DNA of 64,000 nucleotides from Rostratula benghalensis (GCA_013399305.1 VXAI01000162.1:1435221-1499220); one strand, 5' to 3'. Positions 1 to 12,522 are shown, counted from the first letter of the stretch. Translations and numbers: made by a program. The notes: generated from the letters alone by a model not told the origin.

Positions 1-80
1 GAATGATGTGCAAGGAAAATTATGTACATTTGGACATCATTGTGACGTGGTAGGTTGGAGAATGATGTACAAAAGCAAAA

Positions 81-258
81 ACTGCCCAGAGAGGGGGTGG
101 AAGCAACTTCAACCTCATTCTTGGAGATCTTAAAAAGTCCACTGACCTGAAACCCTGAGCAATCTGATGCAACTTTATAATTAGCTTTCTCCTGAGCAGA
201 AGTTTGGACTAATTGCCTCTGGAGGTCCCTCTCAACATCAGTTGCTCTGTGGTTCTTT
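81..258 (+). mobile_element. CR1 LINE 3' fragment, old
   Basis: This is a diverged 3' end of a CR1 non-LTR retrotransposon in sense orientation. The stretch starts with 'actgcccagagagggggtgg', the usual CR1 segment coding for the last residues of ORF2. It ends with 'tttggactaa...ctctggaggtccctctcaac' and 'ctgtggttcttt', which correspond to the CR1 tail. Many substitutions and small indels indicate an old, dead copy. No reading frame remains. The family assignment rests on the tail motifs; the subfamily cannot be named. Confidence 0.8.
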
Positions 259-649
259 AAAGGCAGCTACTAGGAAACCCCTGGAAAAAAAAAAAAAGGT
301 TGAAAATACAAAGGGGATTTAACTCTCACTTTCTTTAACCTGCTTAGTGAGGATATAAAATGATTTATTACATCAAGGAACAGAAAGTGCAGATCATAAT
401 AAACCCAGTAAATTATAGGAGAACAAACTAGTAGGGCTGATGAGTCAGATCTCATTGCAGATAAATCCAAGGGAAAAACATTTACAAGCCCTGGCAGTTC
501 CCCCTAGATATCAAATTTAAGGAACCTTCAATACTTGTGAAGCCTAGGAAGTAGTGCCCTTAAGTAGGCCTTGACTTTAGTGGGCTAAGGCCCAGGAAAA
601 AAAACATTCCTCAGAAAGTGGGAATTAGGTGGAATTACGCAGTTAGTGT
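259..649. other. Noncoding spacer between two CR1 copies
   Basis: There is no gene here. It holds an A-run at 284-297 and otherwise ordinary AT-rich sequence. The 66-codon reverse-strand frame at 270-470 has no recognisable protein character. Confidence 0.6.
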
Positions 650-1830
650 AAATGAAGTAGCACTAACTTGAAGGCTGACAAAATGGGGAGGGCCAAGACA
701 GAATTATGCATGGTGTAAAAAAGGACCTAAAAGGAAACAAAAAGTAATTTTATAAACATATTAATTCTGAGCAAGAAAAAAAAACAATACATGTTGATAT
801 GCTATCAAACACGGGAGGAAAGGCATTGAAAAATGGTATGAAACCTGCAAAAACATTTATTATTTTCTTCAGTTTTTCATAACTGGAGCTACTGGGCTCA
901 GTTAATTGAATTACTGAGCCTAAGAAAGGGCTAAGATGTCGAACTGGAATGACAAAAGACCTTCTAGAAAAGCATATAGAGAAATTCAATATTTTTAAAT
1001 GAGCTGGGTTTAATCAAGTTTATTGTATAGTATTTAAGTAACTAGATGAAGCATTCTTGAGTTCTCTTGAAGAATCTGAGATGAAGCAGTTCTCTGTTGT
1101 GGAGAATTGAGAAAGTTTCAGATAACTCAAAAAGAGCTGACTCCGTGCCTGCCTTTATAAAGGAGAGGAAGGAAGAGCTGGGCAATTATAGACCATAAGC
1201 ACAAATTAAATTTCATTTTAAAAAATGCTGGAACAAATAATCAAATCAAATGAACTGTGAGCACATGCAGAGTAACAGGGAGATGACTAATAGCCAAAAT
1301 TAATTTATCAAGGAGAAATTGTGTAATACCAAACTAATATCCTTTTGTGAAGGAATAAGAGTTCTTGAGATTAGAATGAACAAGGAGATGCCATCTGTCT
1401 TGACAAATAAATCTTCTGACATTATCTCACATGACATTTTCATAAGAAAGCTTAAAAAAACCAAAATAAAACCACAAAGAAGAAACTACGCTACATTAGT
1501 GTAATTAGTAGGGAACTTATGTACAGGGTATTGATCCCTTTCAAGCTGGTGTGTGTTTTGTAGGAATCTGTCTTCAGTCTGGTACTATTGTACATTTTTA
1601 GTAATGCCACGGACAATGGAATAAAGACTAATGTAGTGAAATTTCCACAAAAATGGGTAGGAGGGAAGGAAGAGCTGAATCAGCAAACAGGGTGAGAACT
1701 CAAAAACTGGTAAGTTAGAAAAAAAACCCAAACAAAATAGTTCTGTGATGACAAGGGTAAATGCTTATTTTAGATGAAGAAAATTCCTGGCACAAATACA
1801 AGGAGAAACATGTTTAGAATTGAATTTGAT
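650..1830 (+). mobile_element. Ancient CR1-type LINE, ORF2 reverse transcriptase region
   Basis: This is a heavily decayed sense copy of the central ORF2 region of a CR1-type LINE. Anchors occur in the right order. At 718-758 there is a 'KGNKK-FYKYI' like stretch. At 1141-1190, 'gtgcctgcctttataaagga' and 'gggcaattatagacca' match the 'P(L/V)(F/Y)KKG...GNYRP' segment. At 1215-1330 there is a 'MLEQII...' and 'QGE..C.T.LI.F' segment. At 1426-1455 there is 'VSHDI(L/F)I.KL'. At 1567-1666 there is a '.GP.LF..F.ND.DNGI' and 'KF.....GG' stretch. The style is closer to the old CR1 lineages shared with turtles and crocodilians than to the young avian copies at 12.5 or 42 kb. Indels break the frame repeatedly. 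The outer limits are approximate, and the part between 760 and 1140 aligns only weakly by eye. Confidence 0.72.
1319..1504 (+). pseudogene. Best preserved piece of the ancient CR1 reverse transcriptase
   Basis: This is a 61-codon open stretch inside the ancient CR1 copy. Its first residues (CNTKLISF) correspond to the CR1 'C.TNLI.F' segment. Residues around 38-48 (ISHDIFIRKLK) correspond to the 'VSHDILI.KL' segment that follows the first catalytic aspartate of the polymerase. The 'DFSKAFD' segment that normally precedes it is damaged here (about residues 28-36), so the catalytic Asp is lost. The frame begins at a TTG codon because of the open-frame convention and is not a real start. It is a fossil without function. 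Confidence 0.65.
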
Positions 1831-3452
1831 CTCATTTTTTTAAAGAAAGTTTCAAATAATGTAAATCAGATACTTTTACAGTACATGGTTCATTATGAAG
1901 GAAAGTACATTCAAATTTCATATAGAACTTCCAAGATCCTTATCTTTGCTCTCTTGTTGCTAGAAAGAAAGGTAGAGCTTAAACTTTTGAATTTTAGGAA
2001 ACATGTTTTGCCTCTTTCCAAAACTTAGAAACCAATATATTTTCATTCTACCTGTATAACTCCTTGATATCTAGATAGTAATAATTTTTCACATGGTCCT
2101 CTGGAATATTTGTGCCTGGTTTATGGCCCATGGTTTTGAGTTTAGACTGCAGTCCATAATAATATTTTTGCTAACTAATAAAGAACATCATGCAGCTTTT
2201 ACTATGTTTTCAGCCAAGAGTTTTCTATAATATTTTCCTCAGGAAAGTTACAGGTGCAGTATTTTTATCAAATCCTCACAGATGCTCTAGAAACTTGCTC
2301 TAGTGGATACAAATGCAAATTTTAGGGCATGAATTTCCATGATTAGTAAAAGACCGCATGGGTTACAAACCCATTGGAAAGGAATCAATAATGTTAAAAT
2401 TATATTTGCATAGGTGTGATTATTATAGAGTCTTTATTGTTTACATTCTTATTAATATTGGTTCAATTTTTCCATTTCTACACAGGTAATATTTCTGCAT
2501 GCTTTTTTTCCTAATTTTCATACTATAGTGATCTTCACCATAGGTTAACAAAATGCATTTCCAAAAGATATGTCATATAAAATACAAAAGGGAGAGTAAA
2601 ATTTAGATATTATGTTAATCTAGAATTAAAAATGTACATCAAATAAAACGATACCATTTATTGGTGCTCTTAAATTTTATTGAAACTATGCTAACCTTAC
2701 TGTAAAATGAGTAAACTGACAAAATTGTCAGCCTAAGAATTCTGACATCTCTGCTCAAAATACAAAGGACTTAATGATAAATTTAGAAAAGAGGCATTAT
2801 CTCCAGTTCATATTTGGCATGTTCTTTCAGAGTAGAACAATGACAATGAAGTTCAAATGCTTTATTTCATGCAAAGAATCCAGCTCTAAATGCTCCTGAT
2901 TTGAAGGTGGGGTGAAAAAAAAGGCAAGTTGAGTCAAGACATTTGTCTCTACTTTCCTATTCCAGAACATATCTACAGACAGACAGTTTAATATTTTAAA
3001 ATATTTGAGCAGGGTATGCAGAGGACCAGGAAGGGAAGCATCAAGCTTACTGCAGAAGTAAAAAGAATTTTGCCAGAGAAGTGACATTCAGGTTAGCCAC
3101 GGGGCCTGGATTTACCTCACCTAATTTTAAACATCTAGATATCATACCTCATTTAAGTCAGGCTGGGTAACTGTCACTGGAAAATACTTAAAGCACTGAG
3201 CTGCAGTTACTTTGCCTAGGTAAAATCCCATTCATAATACAGAAACTTTTCAGTCAGCAGTAATCTTTTAGTTTGTATTATATGCTTTATACTGTGGATT
3301 ATGTATTTCACTCCATTTTGCATACGAAATTATATGACTTTCAGGTTAATCGGAGATGAAGTTTCAAAGATACAGCACAGAATGAATGCAACACCCCCCC
3401 CAGATACATAGAAAAAATAGTAATGTTCTACAATAATAATTTAATCAACACC

Positions 3453-3486
3453 AATTCCTTTGAATTTTGAATTCCTTTGAAATTTG
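3453..3486. repeat. 17-bp tandem duplication
   Basis: Two adjacent copies, 'aattcctttgaattttg' and 'aattcctttgaaatttg', are identical at 16 of 17 positions. It is a local replication-slippage product. Confidence 0.85.
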
Positions 3487-4157
3487 TTTTAACAACATTA
3501 CTCATGAGGTACTCATTTGAGATTAATGTGGATGAAGTACTTAAAGGATTTCACTGTTAAATAACCATGGTTTTAAAATATTCCTGCATGAATTTTGAAC
3601 TTAGCAGCACACACTGAATGTGACTTGGGAAGTGTATTGTGTTCTGTATGTATTATGATATAGGTCTCTGGATTGTTCTGCATCCTTTCTCTACATACTG
3701 TAAACTGCATGTAGCATCTTTGGTGATTTGCTTTTGGACTTCAATAAAGTTGCTGAATCAAGTAACACAGACTTGTTTAAGTGGGTATGTACCTATGCAT
3801 AAAATGATGGTAAGTTTAACTGTAAGGAATGAAGCATTTGCAGCTAAATTGCCTGCATTTTGGATAAGTTATCAAACACTGGCTTTTGAATGTTGCTTTG
3901 TTTTTAATAACTTTATCTTGCAACTAAGCTGCATAACTTCAATATAGATTTTTTTAACCATTAAAATTTTTTTAACCAACTTCTTTCATACTGAGCACTT
4001 GTCAATGGGCAGTAGATTCAAATAATCTGAAATCAAAAGGAACAATGACAGTAGTAGCTGCAGGTGGTTGTCTTCATTATCGCAAATTGGTTTTCTGTCT
4101 ACCTAGTTGTTTTTTATTATATCTTTCTTACAACATCATAAAAATATCATCTTTCAG

Positions 4158-4180
4158 ATTTAATTTAATTTAATTTAATT
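4158..4180. repeat. (TTTAA)n microsatellite
   Basis: Four to five pure pentanucleotide units, seen directly. Confidence 0.95.
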
Positions 4181-5400
4181 CTTCCCAAAAAAAGATTTTC
4201 AGTTTCTGTTTCGGAAAAACCTCAGACGAGTTTGAGGTCTTCTTGGGAAGTGACATCTTTGAGGTTATCATTCACTTTCTGTCTTTTACAATCTCTACTA
4301 AATTGGGTAATGTGCACTTTTGTCTGAATTTCATCCATTTTTTACAAGAATAGCTAAGGATAGATATACGCTATGCAGCAGGATACAGATCAAAGGTTGC
4401 TAATCATAGTCTGACTTGCATTTACCGCATGTTTCAGTGCAGTACTCTACAGAGGCCCTAGCTGGTGTCCCAAAATGCATATTATATGAAACAGTTAAAA
4501 TAGCTACCCTCTCTAACAGAGGTATTGAAAGAGAAATGAGTTTCCAGAACTGAAAACAGGGGAAAATAGAGTTAATTCCCCAAATTCATGCCTGGCAATG
4601 ATTCAGGGGATTGCTGGAGGGTGCTAGAGAAGTAAATAGAACAGGTTATCAACAGAACCCAGAAGCAAGAAAGGTTATGTGTTATCTATCTCCATTGTCT
4701 GAAAGGAGGTCTACAGTTTGTGTGTGTGCAAAAATATGTACGGTATTCTACATTTTTGGGTTAAAGTAACAGAATCCTGCTTTTGTTAAGTGAAAGAGTA
4801 AGAAAATAGACGAAAGCCATGAACCATTGTCATTTTGTTTTACAATCTCATGGTTTTAATTATATCCTTTGTGATTGACAACTGAGAAGAAACTTGAACA
4901 AAGCTCAGCACTTGCAATGTTGCAATTTAAAATAAAATTTTTAATTACAATTGCTCAAGTTTTTCTCAGTTGTCAAAGTCCACAGGTAGAGCAGGCTGAG
5001 CTGTACATTTTGACAATAGACAAAACAGTTACTGCAAATCTAGTCCAAGGTGACTAATTCAAGTTTACAAATTTTAGAGAAATAATTCAGGTCAGGTATG
5101 GTATTATAAAGAATATTTCTTATGTTATTTCCCTAGAGTGTGAAATATTGTTTAAGAATGCAGAAAGCATTATTTACAGTTTTGCAGACTCCCTACTTAT
5201 TTGGTAAACTCCTTCTCTACTGTAACATGCAGCAGTAAATGTTTCTGGGTAGACTTTATGAAGAAATGAAGCGGTAAATTGCATTATGTTTTGTATTATC
5301 TCTGTCTGCCACTAAACAATGCAGCATCAAATTGAGCTCATATGTACAACAGCTTTTACTAGAAAAAACATCAGTTCTGATAAACTCGTCATGTAAATAG

Positions 5401-5810
5401 CAAGTTTTCATGCAATCTTGAGTTGGGTTTTTTTTCTGCACTCTTTGAGTGTGTTGCACGCAACTGTGAGCCCAAGTTCATCAGTTTTTGAAGTCTGCAA
5501 AGATTTTTCATTTAGTCTATCAAACCAGTCACATTCAGTTCCTAGGAGCTGCTCGGGATGGAGAGGGCGGGAGGTTGCCATGGTCCAGCTGAATCCTGCT
5601 GTCTGGGACATCCCACTGAATGCCTTCTACATATGGGTCCCTCAGCAGCCCCTATATGCTATGGGTGGCACACACGCAGTCTGTGCTAACAGCTCCAGTC
5701 CTGCAAAGTATGCTCCAGCCTTGGTCCTGTGTCAGGAAAGAGGCTTTAACCCATGATCCTCACCTGCTGTTAAGATGTGTGACTCTGAAAATAAAACCAA
5801 CTGAATGAAG
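5401..5810. other. GC-richer noncoding island
   Basis: From about 5540 to 5760 the GC content rises above the surroundings, and overlapping open frames appear on both strands (longest 112 codons, 5418-5756, +). The translations show no domain I recognise and begin in a T-rich tract. It could be an old unrecognised repeat or unique DNA. There is no CpG cluster. Confidence 0.45.
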
Positions 5811-6959
5811 AGCGAGAATTTAAAATTCAGTAGTTGATGAATGCTAAGTCACTATCTGGTTATTTTGGTAAATTAAGTGGTCTTTCTTCACAAGAAGCTA
5901 GTCGGCATCTGTGTGGTCTCATGCACACATGTATTTGATATGTATTAAAGATAAAAATTGGCTTCACATCCCATATAGAAAAAAAGTGTTTGTTGTGGAA
6001 AAGGTACAGTATAGAATATCAGACTGCTTAATGATTTCTCTAAACCCCTGCGAAGATCACAGCAATCATAAAGCACTTGTTTGGAGTTACTCCATTGTCT
6101 GCCATTGAGCAGGTCAGTTGCTTCTGGAGTTAAACTACAGTGCTGATGGCAGTAAAACTTGAAGAAGATTAGGACGTACTCTAGGCAAATAAGTAAGAGG
6201 AGCTGGGATTAAATCCCTATCTGTGATATACTGTTTAATATACACTCTGTTCACAGTGAGTCACAAGGTAGAGCTGACCGATTGCAGTCATCACCAGGTT
6301 CATTATTCTTCATTACCACCCATTTAAACATCATTATAGTGTAAGTATAAAGCACTTTTGGAAACCAAGACGAAGGAATGAAACTTAAAATGGTACGCAC
6401 ACAGCGGTTTTTATGCTTCCTTGCTGTGTGCTGCTTTTTAGTGGCCCTTGTGGCATTTTTTCTGCCATTAAACAAATCACTTCTAAAAATGTGCTACATC
6501 TTTCACTTCTAAAAATTAAGATGCAGTGCTCTGTATCTCTGACCACTCACAGAAATACCATGAAAGCTTTCTCTTGACAAAATTCCTTTCCAGTCTGTGG
6601 TAGAGGAAGAGTATGAGATGAAAATGGATGTTCTGTGTTATCAGTCTTCTAAGAATTTGAAGGAAGCCTTCCTTTTTGGCTGTCTTTTTGCCATGCACTT
6701 CATTTCCACAACTTCTTTATGAATATTTTGGAAACTTCTGTGATTTAACTATAAGGGCTTCGGGGCTGATTTTCCTTCTTTTATTGCCTGCAGGTAGTTA
6801 AAAATTCTGACTAAGGAAGCCTATCAGAGCAAAGACATTGGCTAGTCATTGTGCAGATATTAATAAAAATTAAATACAGGGTTTTAGAAATAAAAAACTT
6901 GTAGCAAAATTGTGTTCTGGAAGCTGCAGTACTTGTGTAAATCAAATTCTACTGATGTG
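5811..6959. other. Noncoding DNA, nothing recognised
   Basis: AT-rich sequence with short random open frames on both strands. I see no repeat family, promoter or exon. Confidence 0.55.
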
Positions 6960-7440
6960 AAACAGTTTAACTATAAAACAGCTGTGTGTTCTGATGGCTG
7001 AAGAAATTTCCATTTTAGTGTAATGGCTCATATTGTTGAAAAACTCCACTAAAGATGATGAAAAAAAGGAGCAGCGAATGTTTTTTATTATAAAATATGA
7101 TTAACTTTTCACATGATTGGGCCATATGAAAGAGACGGAAGAGGAAAAGGTAATTTAAAAAATAATTAAAATTGATATTTGCAAAAGGTTTATTACCTTG
7201 ATTTTTATTAAGGTTTTCTGCTAGCTGCTCTACTCCCTGCTGCTCCGAATCTTTCTTCTAGAAATCAATCACAGATTTTAACAGTAATTCGCCTGTCACC
7301 AGGAATTTTAATTGTCAGTGTGATCATTTATTAAAAACGAGAGGTTGATCTGCCCTCTGCTATGCAGCATGTATTTCCATAGATTCAAATTAAAGCAATC
7401 TTGCAAGCATGTGTTATACAATAGAAATAACACTGCAGGA
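6960..7440. promoter_or_regulatory. Candidate conserved noncoding element (enhancer-like)
   Basis: The stretch lacks repeats and long frames. It carries a close group of homeodomain-cofactor motifs: ATCAATCA at 7264-7271 (PBX/HOX type), CTGTCA at 7293-7298 (MEIS/TGIF type) and TTTATTA at 7327-7333 (posterior HOX type), with several TAATT cores nearby. The motifs are seen directly. Enhancer function is inference, and such motifs are common by chance in AT-rich DNA. Confidence 0.3.
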
Positions 7441-9568
7441 ACTAAAACTGCTGTGTATAGGCAATTTTCTAGTGTTAATAATGCTGAAAGTGTACTTACT
7501 GGAAGATACTGCTGAGGAGTTTAGTTCTATGGGCTGTTGTATATGCTAAACTGGAGGAACCCTTGTATCACTAGGGATATTTAAAACGCGTCCTCACCAA
7601 AGAAGGCTGTGCATTAAGAAAAAGGGATTTTTAGAGAAACCGCCCTTCATCCCAGCCCTATTGCAGGCAGCAATGGAGCAGGAGCTGTGTGGAGACAGCT
7701 GCTGTTCTCCTGGAGTCTAGATGCTTGGGGCTGGAAATGAAAACACATGATCCTGTGTAAGAAGCCACATTGATAAAGGTTGGAATTAAGCTATTTTTGC
7801 AACAAGATTCAAGATCTGTCTTTTGGAATTTTTGGGTTCTAGATTTTTTCTTTAATGATGGGAAAATATCGTTTCTCCTTTGTGCATATGAATTAATATT
7901 TAAAAATTTAATTCTGATACCAAACCTATACACATAAAGAAACATGACCTCTTAATTGTTGGCAGCACAGGCCAGAGTCAACCTTATTTTAGGCACCCAC
8001 TTTAGGCACTGGAACTCGAAAAGTAGTTGGCAAAGTGCCCTCTACCATTAGAATAGTCTCTGAGTGCAGAGTGCAGAGTGTCACTTTGCTCCTATATGAT
8101 GGAGAATGTAGCATGTACATTCAGCCAAATAAAGACTGAGGTTGACTGTGTCATGTAGAGTTTAGTTTATGCAGATTGTTCGACCCCTTTTCACAGTCTT
8201 CTTACAACAGGTTTTGGCTACGATGATATCTACACTGGGGAGTTTAAACATCACTCCAACAGGGAATTATGTTAGACTAGAAGCATTGATACCCAAATAA
8301 AAAATACTGCTGTGCAGTGTGGTGTCTGGAGTCCACAGAATGCAGAATGAGTGCAAAGAGCCGAGGCTGTAATATTCTCTTCTCCTCTGGACACTAACCA
8401 GGTTTATTATTCCCTCTCTGTTGGTGGACACTCTTTTTTGTTGTTCTTTTTTTTATTATTTTTTTTTAAATCCTTTTATGCCTCATTAAGGTTTTCTTGT
8501 AATATTTATGGAGATCGGTTTCCACACACTTGGGTGACTGCCAAGAATTCAGAATTTCACTTAGCACCAAAAATTAATCTAGTTGTGATCAGGAAAAACA
8601 CTTTATTTATGGAAGTGATAGTCAGGTAAATTCTTAAAGGTAGCGTGTATTAAACCCTCTCCTTTTCAAAGACTGGTTTTAAATTATAAACAAAGGTTTA
8701 TGTAAGCTGTTTTATTTGTATAGAACATCGCTTCAGCTAAAATTAAAAGGAAATGCTATTAAACTAAGCAGTAGTCTAAGTCATTTTTATATGACTCCTA
8801 GCTCTTAATAAAAAGATAGCTGTTCGTGTAACAAGGTATAATGCTGGATAGCAATAAAATGTCTTCCTCATTACAATCAATACCTATGAATAGCAAAGAC
8901 CTGCAGTGTGCCATGGCCTTTCTCAACAGGCAGCCTCACTTGGTGGTAAGGAAAACTGCTATCATCTTGTATGAAATCATTTTAGCATCACCCTGAGCTT
9001 AATAGAGCAGTCTTTCATTGCCTGTTAACAAGCTGAGCTATTGCCAGAAAGTGTTTAAACTGACAAATGTTGTCAAGTCTCTTTCTATGCAAAGATTTTT
9101 TTTTTTTTTTGGTGCGTTTAGTGTGATAACATTAGCTTGAATTCTGTCAAAACATATGTTCTTTTATTTAACAAACTGATCAGTCCATTAGTTCAGGGTA
9201 CAGAAAGTCTCTAAATAACAATAGACAGATAGCAGCATACCTGTGGTTGAATGGGAGCCCGAATGCTTGCAGTTAATTTCATCAAGGTTTCAGCTGTGTT
9301 TAAACAGCAGATATGAACATTAAGAGGTGTGTTGCATAGCCCAACCTCTTACTCTGAAGTCAGTCATCAGTCCTGTGCAATATACAATGAAGTTATAGCA
9401 ACAACCCACATACGTCAAACGTGATGGAATGATGAATGTCTTGTGAAGGCCAAACGTGCTGACATCCTCCAGGCATTTATAGTCATGTGTGTACTTGCAG
9501 CTGCATACGATGTATATTGATAATAGCATGCAAGAAAATTGCAAGGCAAATGAAGGAAGGTACATGAT
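7441..9568. other. Noncoding DNA with T-rich tracts
   Basis: It holds a 10-bp tandem ('agtgcagagtgcagagtg' type) at about 8061-8083, a T-rich block at 8437-8470 and a T15 run at 9096-9110. The interval 8640-9070 is clean unique-looking sequence without repeats. No gene is recognised. Confidence 0.55.
9096..9110. repeat. Poly-T tract, 15 bases
   Basis: Uninterrupted T15, seen directly. No CR1 or SINE body is recognised beside it. Confidence 0.95.
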
Positions 9569-9612
9569 TGTCATGGTTTCAGCTGAGATGGGGTTAAATT
9601 TTTTGCTAAGTT
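9569..9612 (+). mobile_element. Possible LTR end of an endogenous retrovirus (ERVL-like), fragment
   Basis: The first bases, 'tgtcatggtttcagctgaga' and then a 'gggttaaatttt' stretch, resemble the 5' boundary (TG...) of a common avian ERV LTR family. The resemblance fades after about 45 bp. No 3' LTR boundary, primer-binding site or viral coding sequence is seen nearby. It may be a truncated solo LTR or a chance match. Confidence 0.4.
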
Positions 9613-12522
9613 TTGTGTAAGGTGAATGGTCACGTGAAGATATTCAAGGAAAGGATCATTCCATTGCTCTGTATTCTGGCGAGGAAAAGATGAAACCTAA
9701 ACCTGTCCATATTTGTTAACAGGAGAAGAATAAAACATGAAGGCTTTTTGTGAACATACATCAAGTTTATGATTTCAGCAGTTTGGAGTGTAATAAAGAT
9801 GCATTATTTGTGCCGCAGTGACTTTGACTTTCAAATTACACAACTGGTCAAGCTGGCTTTGACCACCTGCCCTCCATTTTTGGAAAGCTTTCACGGGCGG
9901 TTAGAGACAGGACAAGGCAAGAGGACATGCCGAAGAAGGAGATAGGCTGGTGTACGCTGCTGTGGGCAGCTTCCTTCCTGCTTTATTTTATTACAACTTC
10001 AATGCCATAATTTACCACAAGGCAACCTCCCTCATCCCTCATGACACAAAGCTATATTGTAGTGTCGTACATACCCAGCTGCCTACTTTGCTGAGTGCGC
10101 TTCAGGTAGACCTGGTGGATGATATGTATCATTTTTTGAACTAGTAGCAGTCATAAGCCTGCTTTTTTACTTTTCAGTAAGGCTGATGAAAGGGAGTTAC
10201 AGTTTTTATTTTATACAGGAAATGTACTCATTTTATTCCCTGCACCTCCCCGGGAGCCTGTAGCTTCACTGGATTTCCTGGATTGAACGTGGAGTTGGAT
10301 GTGAAGGGGAAGGAAGATGCAATTTTTAGTCTGGACCCTCTAATTTCAATTGGCTTTCAGGAAATAATTATCAAATTAATTACTTCTCTTGATTTGAGCT
10401 GGAATAAGCAGTTATTAGGCTTTGCAGATAGACTCTTCTGTTTTCATGCAGGCTGGAAGTGACCAAAAAGACACTTGAAATAAATTAAGGATCTTTCATT
10501 GAGAGTTACTTTTTCATTCCCCTTCCTCATATAAACTAAACTATAGCCTTGCTGTGACGTGTTGTTAATGTGTGGGGGAAAGTAATTCTTTAAAGGTAAT
10601 TGTTTTTCTTTATACTCCAAGGAATGGCTAGAATACCATAGTGATTAAAAAGGAAGAAACGGAACTGATTAAATATCTTTCTTATGCCAGCTGTGTGTTC
10701 AAATCCATATTTCTTGCTACTTTTCTCAAGATATGCAGACCTAGAAATAGGCTTCAGAGCAAGAAAAAAGCTAAACCATAAAGAGATATAGAATCTCACA
10801 AAGAGGGGAATTGTCTTCCTTTCATACTTGAAAAATCACAGGGAGTCAAAAGGAGGACAGAGCAGTGCTATACAGTCCCCTGAGAAACAGTCCTCCACTA
10901 TATCCTGGAGAAGGAGGACTCTGCATCAAAATCAGGCTCACGCTACAGCAAGCCTCAATACCAGCACTGTATTAGCTGAGACAAGAGGAAAATGAGAGGA
11001 GGGTGCAATCAAAAGGGACAGATACAGGAAACACCCACTTCATTTAAAACACTTCCAAATTGCTAAGTTCCTGAAATAATGTTTGAGACAACTCTAAAAT
11101 TTCCTGCATTATAATTACATACAGCCAAATAAGATACAGGCTTTTCAGGAATCTGATCTCCAGTGTTTCTTTCCATGTCTCTGAAATGCCAGTGGTGGCT
11201 GAATGTACAGCCCACTAGGTCAGGAGACCAAGTTAAACTGAGTGCCCTTACTGCATAATAACTATGTTCTTCTTCATATAGTGTTTGTTATATTATGGGG
11301 CAAGGTTTCCCTGTTTCCTTGAGCTATGGGTTTTAGCACAGTCATGTAAGTACTGAGAATTTTATGCAAAACCCAGTAATTTCAAGTAGCTGTGTTTCTG
11401 ATAGCATAGAGATGCCAGAAATTTTAACTAGCTACGCTTTCAGCAGCTTGTGGGAAAATTTTGAACACAAAATTTAATTTCAAGTTCTTCTTCCTAAGCA
11501 GTGTTTGAAAGACAGTTGTTAAAATACCAGATTCACTTGGGTTTTTTTGGAAAGAAATACATTTTTGTTAGTTTATTTATAACCTTTTATCTGAGATACT
11601 TAATTTCAAATGTGGTAATGAGCAATGGCCCAAACGAAATGATCCCAAATAGTACTTATCAGGTACTACATCAGGTAGACAGAATGTAAAAGTTCAGTAT
11701 ATTGTAATAACTTTGCATATCACTGGCGGTAAGACCCACATTTTTGTCATCTGGACCTCATGACTATTTAAAAAAAGGGAGAAAACATTTATATACAATG
11801 TACCATAAAACAGTTTGCAAGCAGAAATCTTTTTCTTCAAAATCACATACTTGTACTTCTGTTCCAAAATATGTTTATCCATACTTGGAAGTTTTGGAGT
11901 CTAGTTTGTTATAAGTTCTGAATTGGACTTATAAACATTTACACTTACTTTGAGCAGATTTTAATTTTTGGAGTAGTTTCTCAGTGCTAAGCAGAAGCAT
12001 TTTCATTGCAGATTGCATCTGCTGTAAGGGAGAAGAAAATGTATGTTAATATCAGTGGAGATATTTGTATATGGGGGCTTTTCTTGTATTTTTGTGAAGT
12101 TTGCATAAAGTCTCTGCAACATTTCTCTTCTTATCTTCCTGCAACAATACTTTAAAGCCTTTCTGGAACAGCAGGGACACTTTCATAGAGTTTGCATTAC
12201 ATTCATTAAATTATCACCAGACTCCTTTTGTTCGATTAGATCTCACATGGTCTTTCTGAAGAGCAGCAGAGAGAAAATAAAACAGGTTGCTGGCAACAAA
12301 AGGGAAGGATTTCAAGTAAACCTCAGGGTGGCCCTAGAAAAAGACTAATGCTACAGTGACCAGATCCACATCAAATAACAGTATCAAATGTGTGGGGAAT
12401 GGGGACAAACATAATAGGTCTGTCTTCTGAGAACTAGACTGAATCTCTTTATTAAAGGCTGCCATGCTAATTCTTTAAGAAATCTTTATTAGATTGCTTT
12501 TGGCTGCATCTAAGTGAAATAT
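9613..12522. other. Noncoding DNA, possible regulatory patch at 10300-10480
   Basis: No gene is recognised. Between 10300 and 10480 there are two TAATTA sites (10365-10370 and 10377-10382) in repeat-free sequence, an enhancer-like texture. The remainder is AT-rich with short random frames, and the flank at 9613-9940 shows no further LTR similarity that I can see. Confidence 0.5.

Larger units (their letters stand above)
1831..5400. other. AT-rich noncoding DNA
   Basis: No gene, CR1 tail or LTR is recognised. It contains a 17-bp tandem duplication at 3453-3486, a C8 run near 3393, an (AATTT)n tract at 4158-4180, and short open frames (largest about 100 codons at 3639-3947) whose translations look random. 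An 'aataaa' signal at 3743 has no linked coding region. Confidence 0.6.

Noticed and set aside
3743..3748. AATAAA polyadenylation signal
   Set aside because: This hexamer is frequent in AT-rich DNA; no coding region or transcript evidence is linked to it.
5418..5756. 112-codon + strand frame in a GC-richer patch
   Set aside because: Frames overlap on both strands, no homology is recognised, and it starts inside a T-rich tract.
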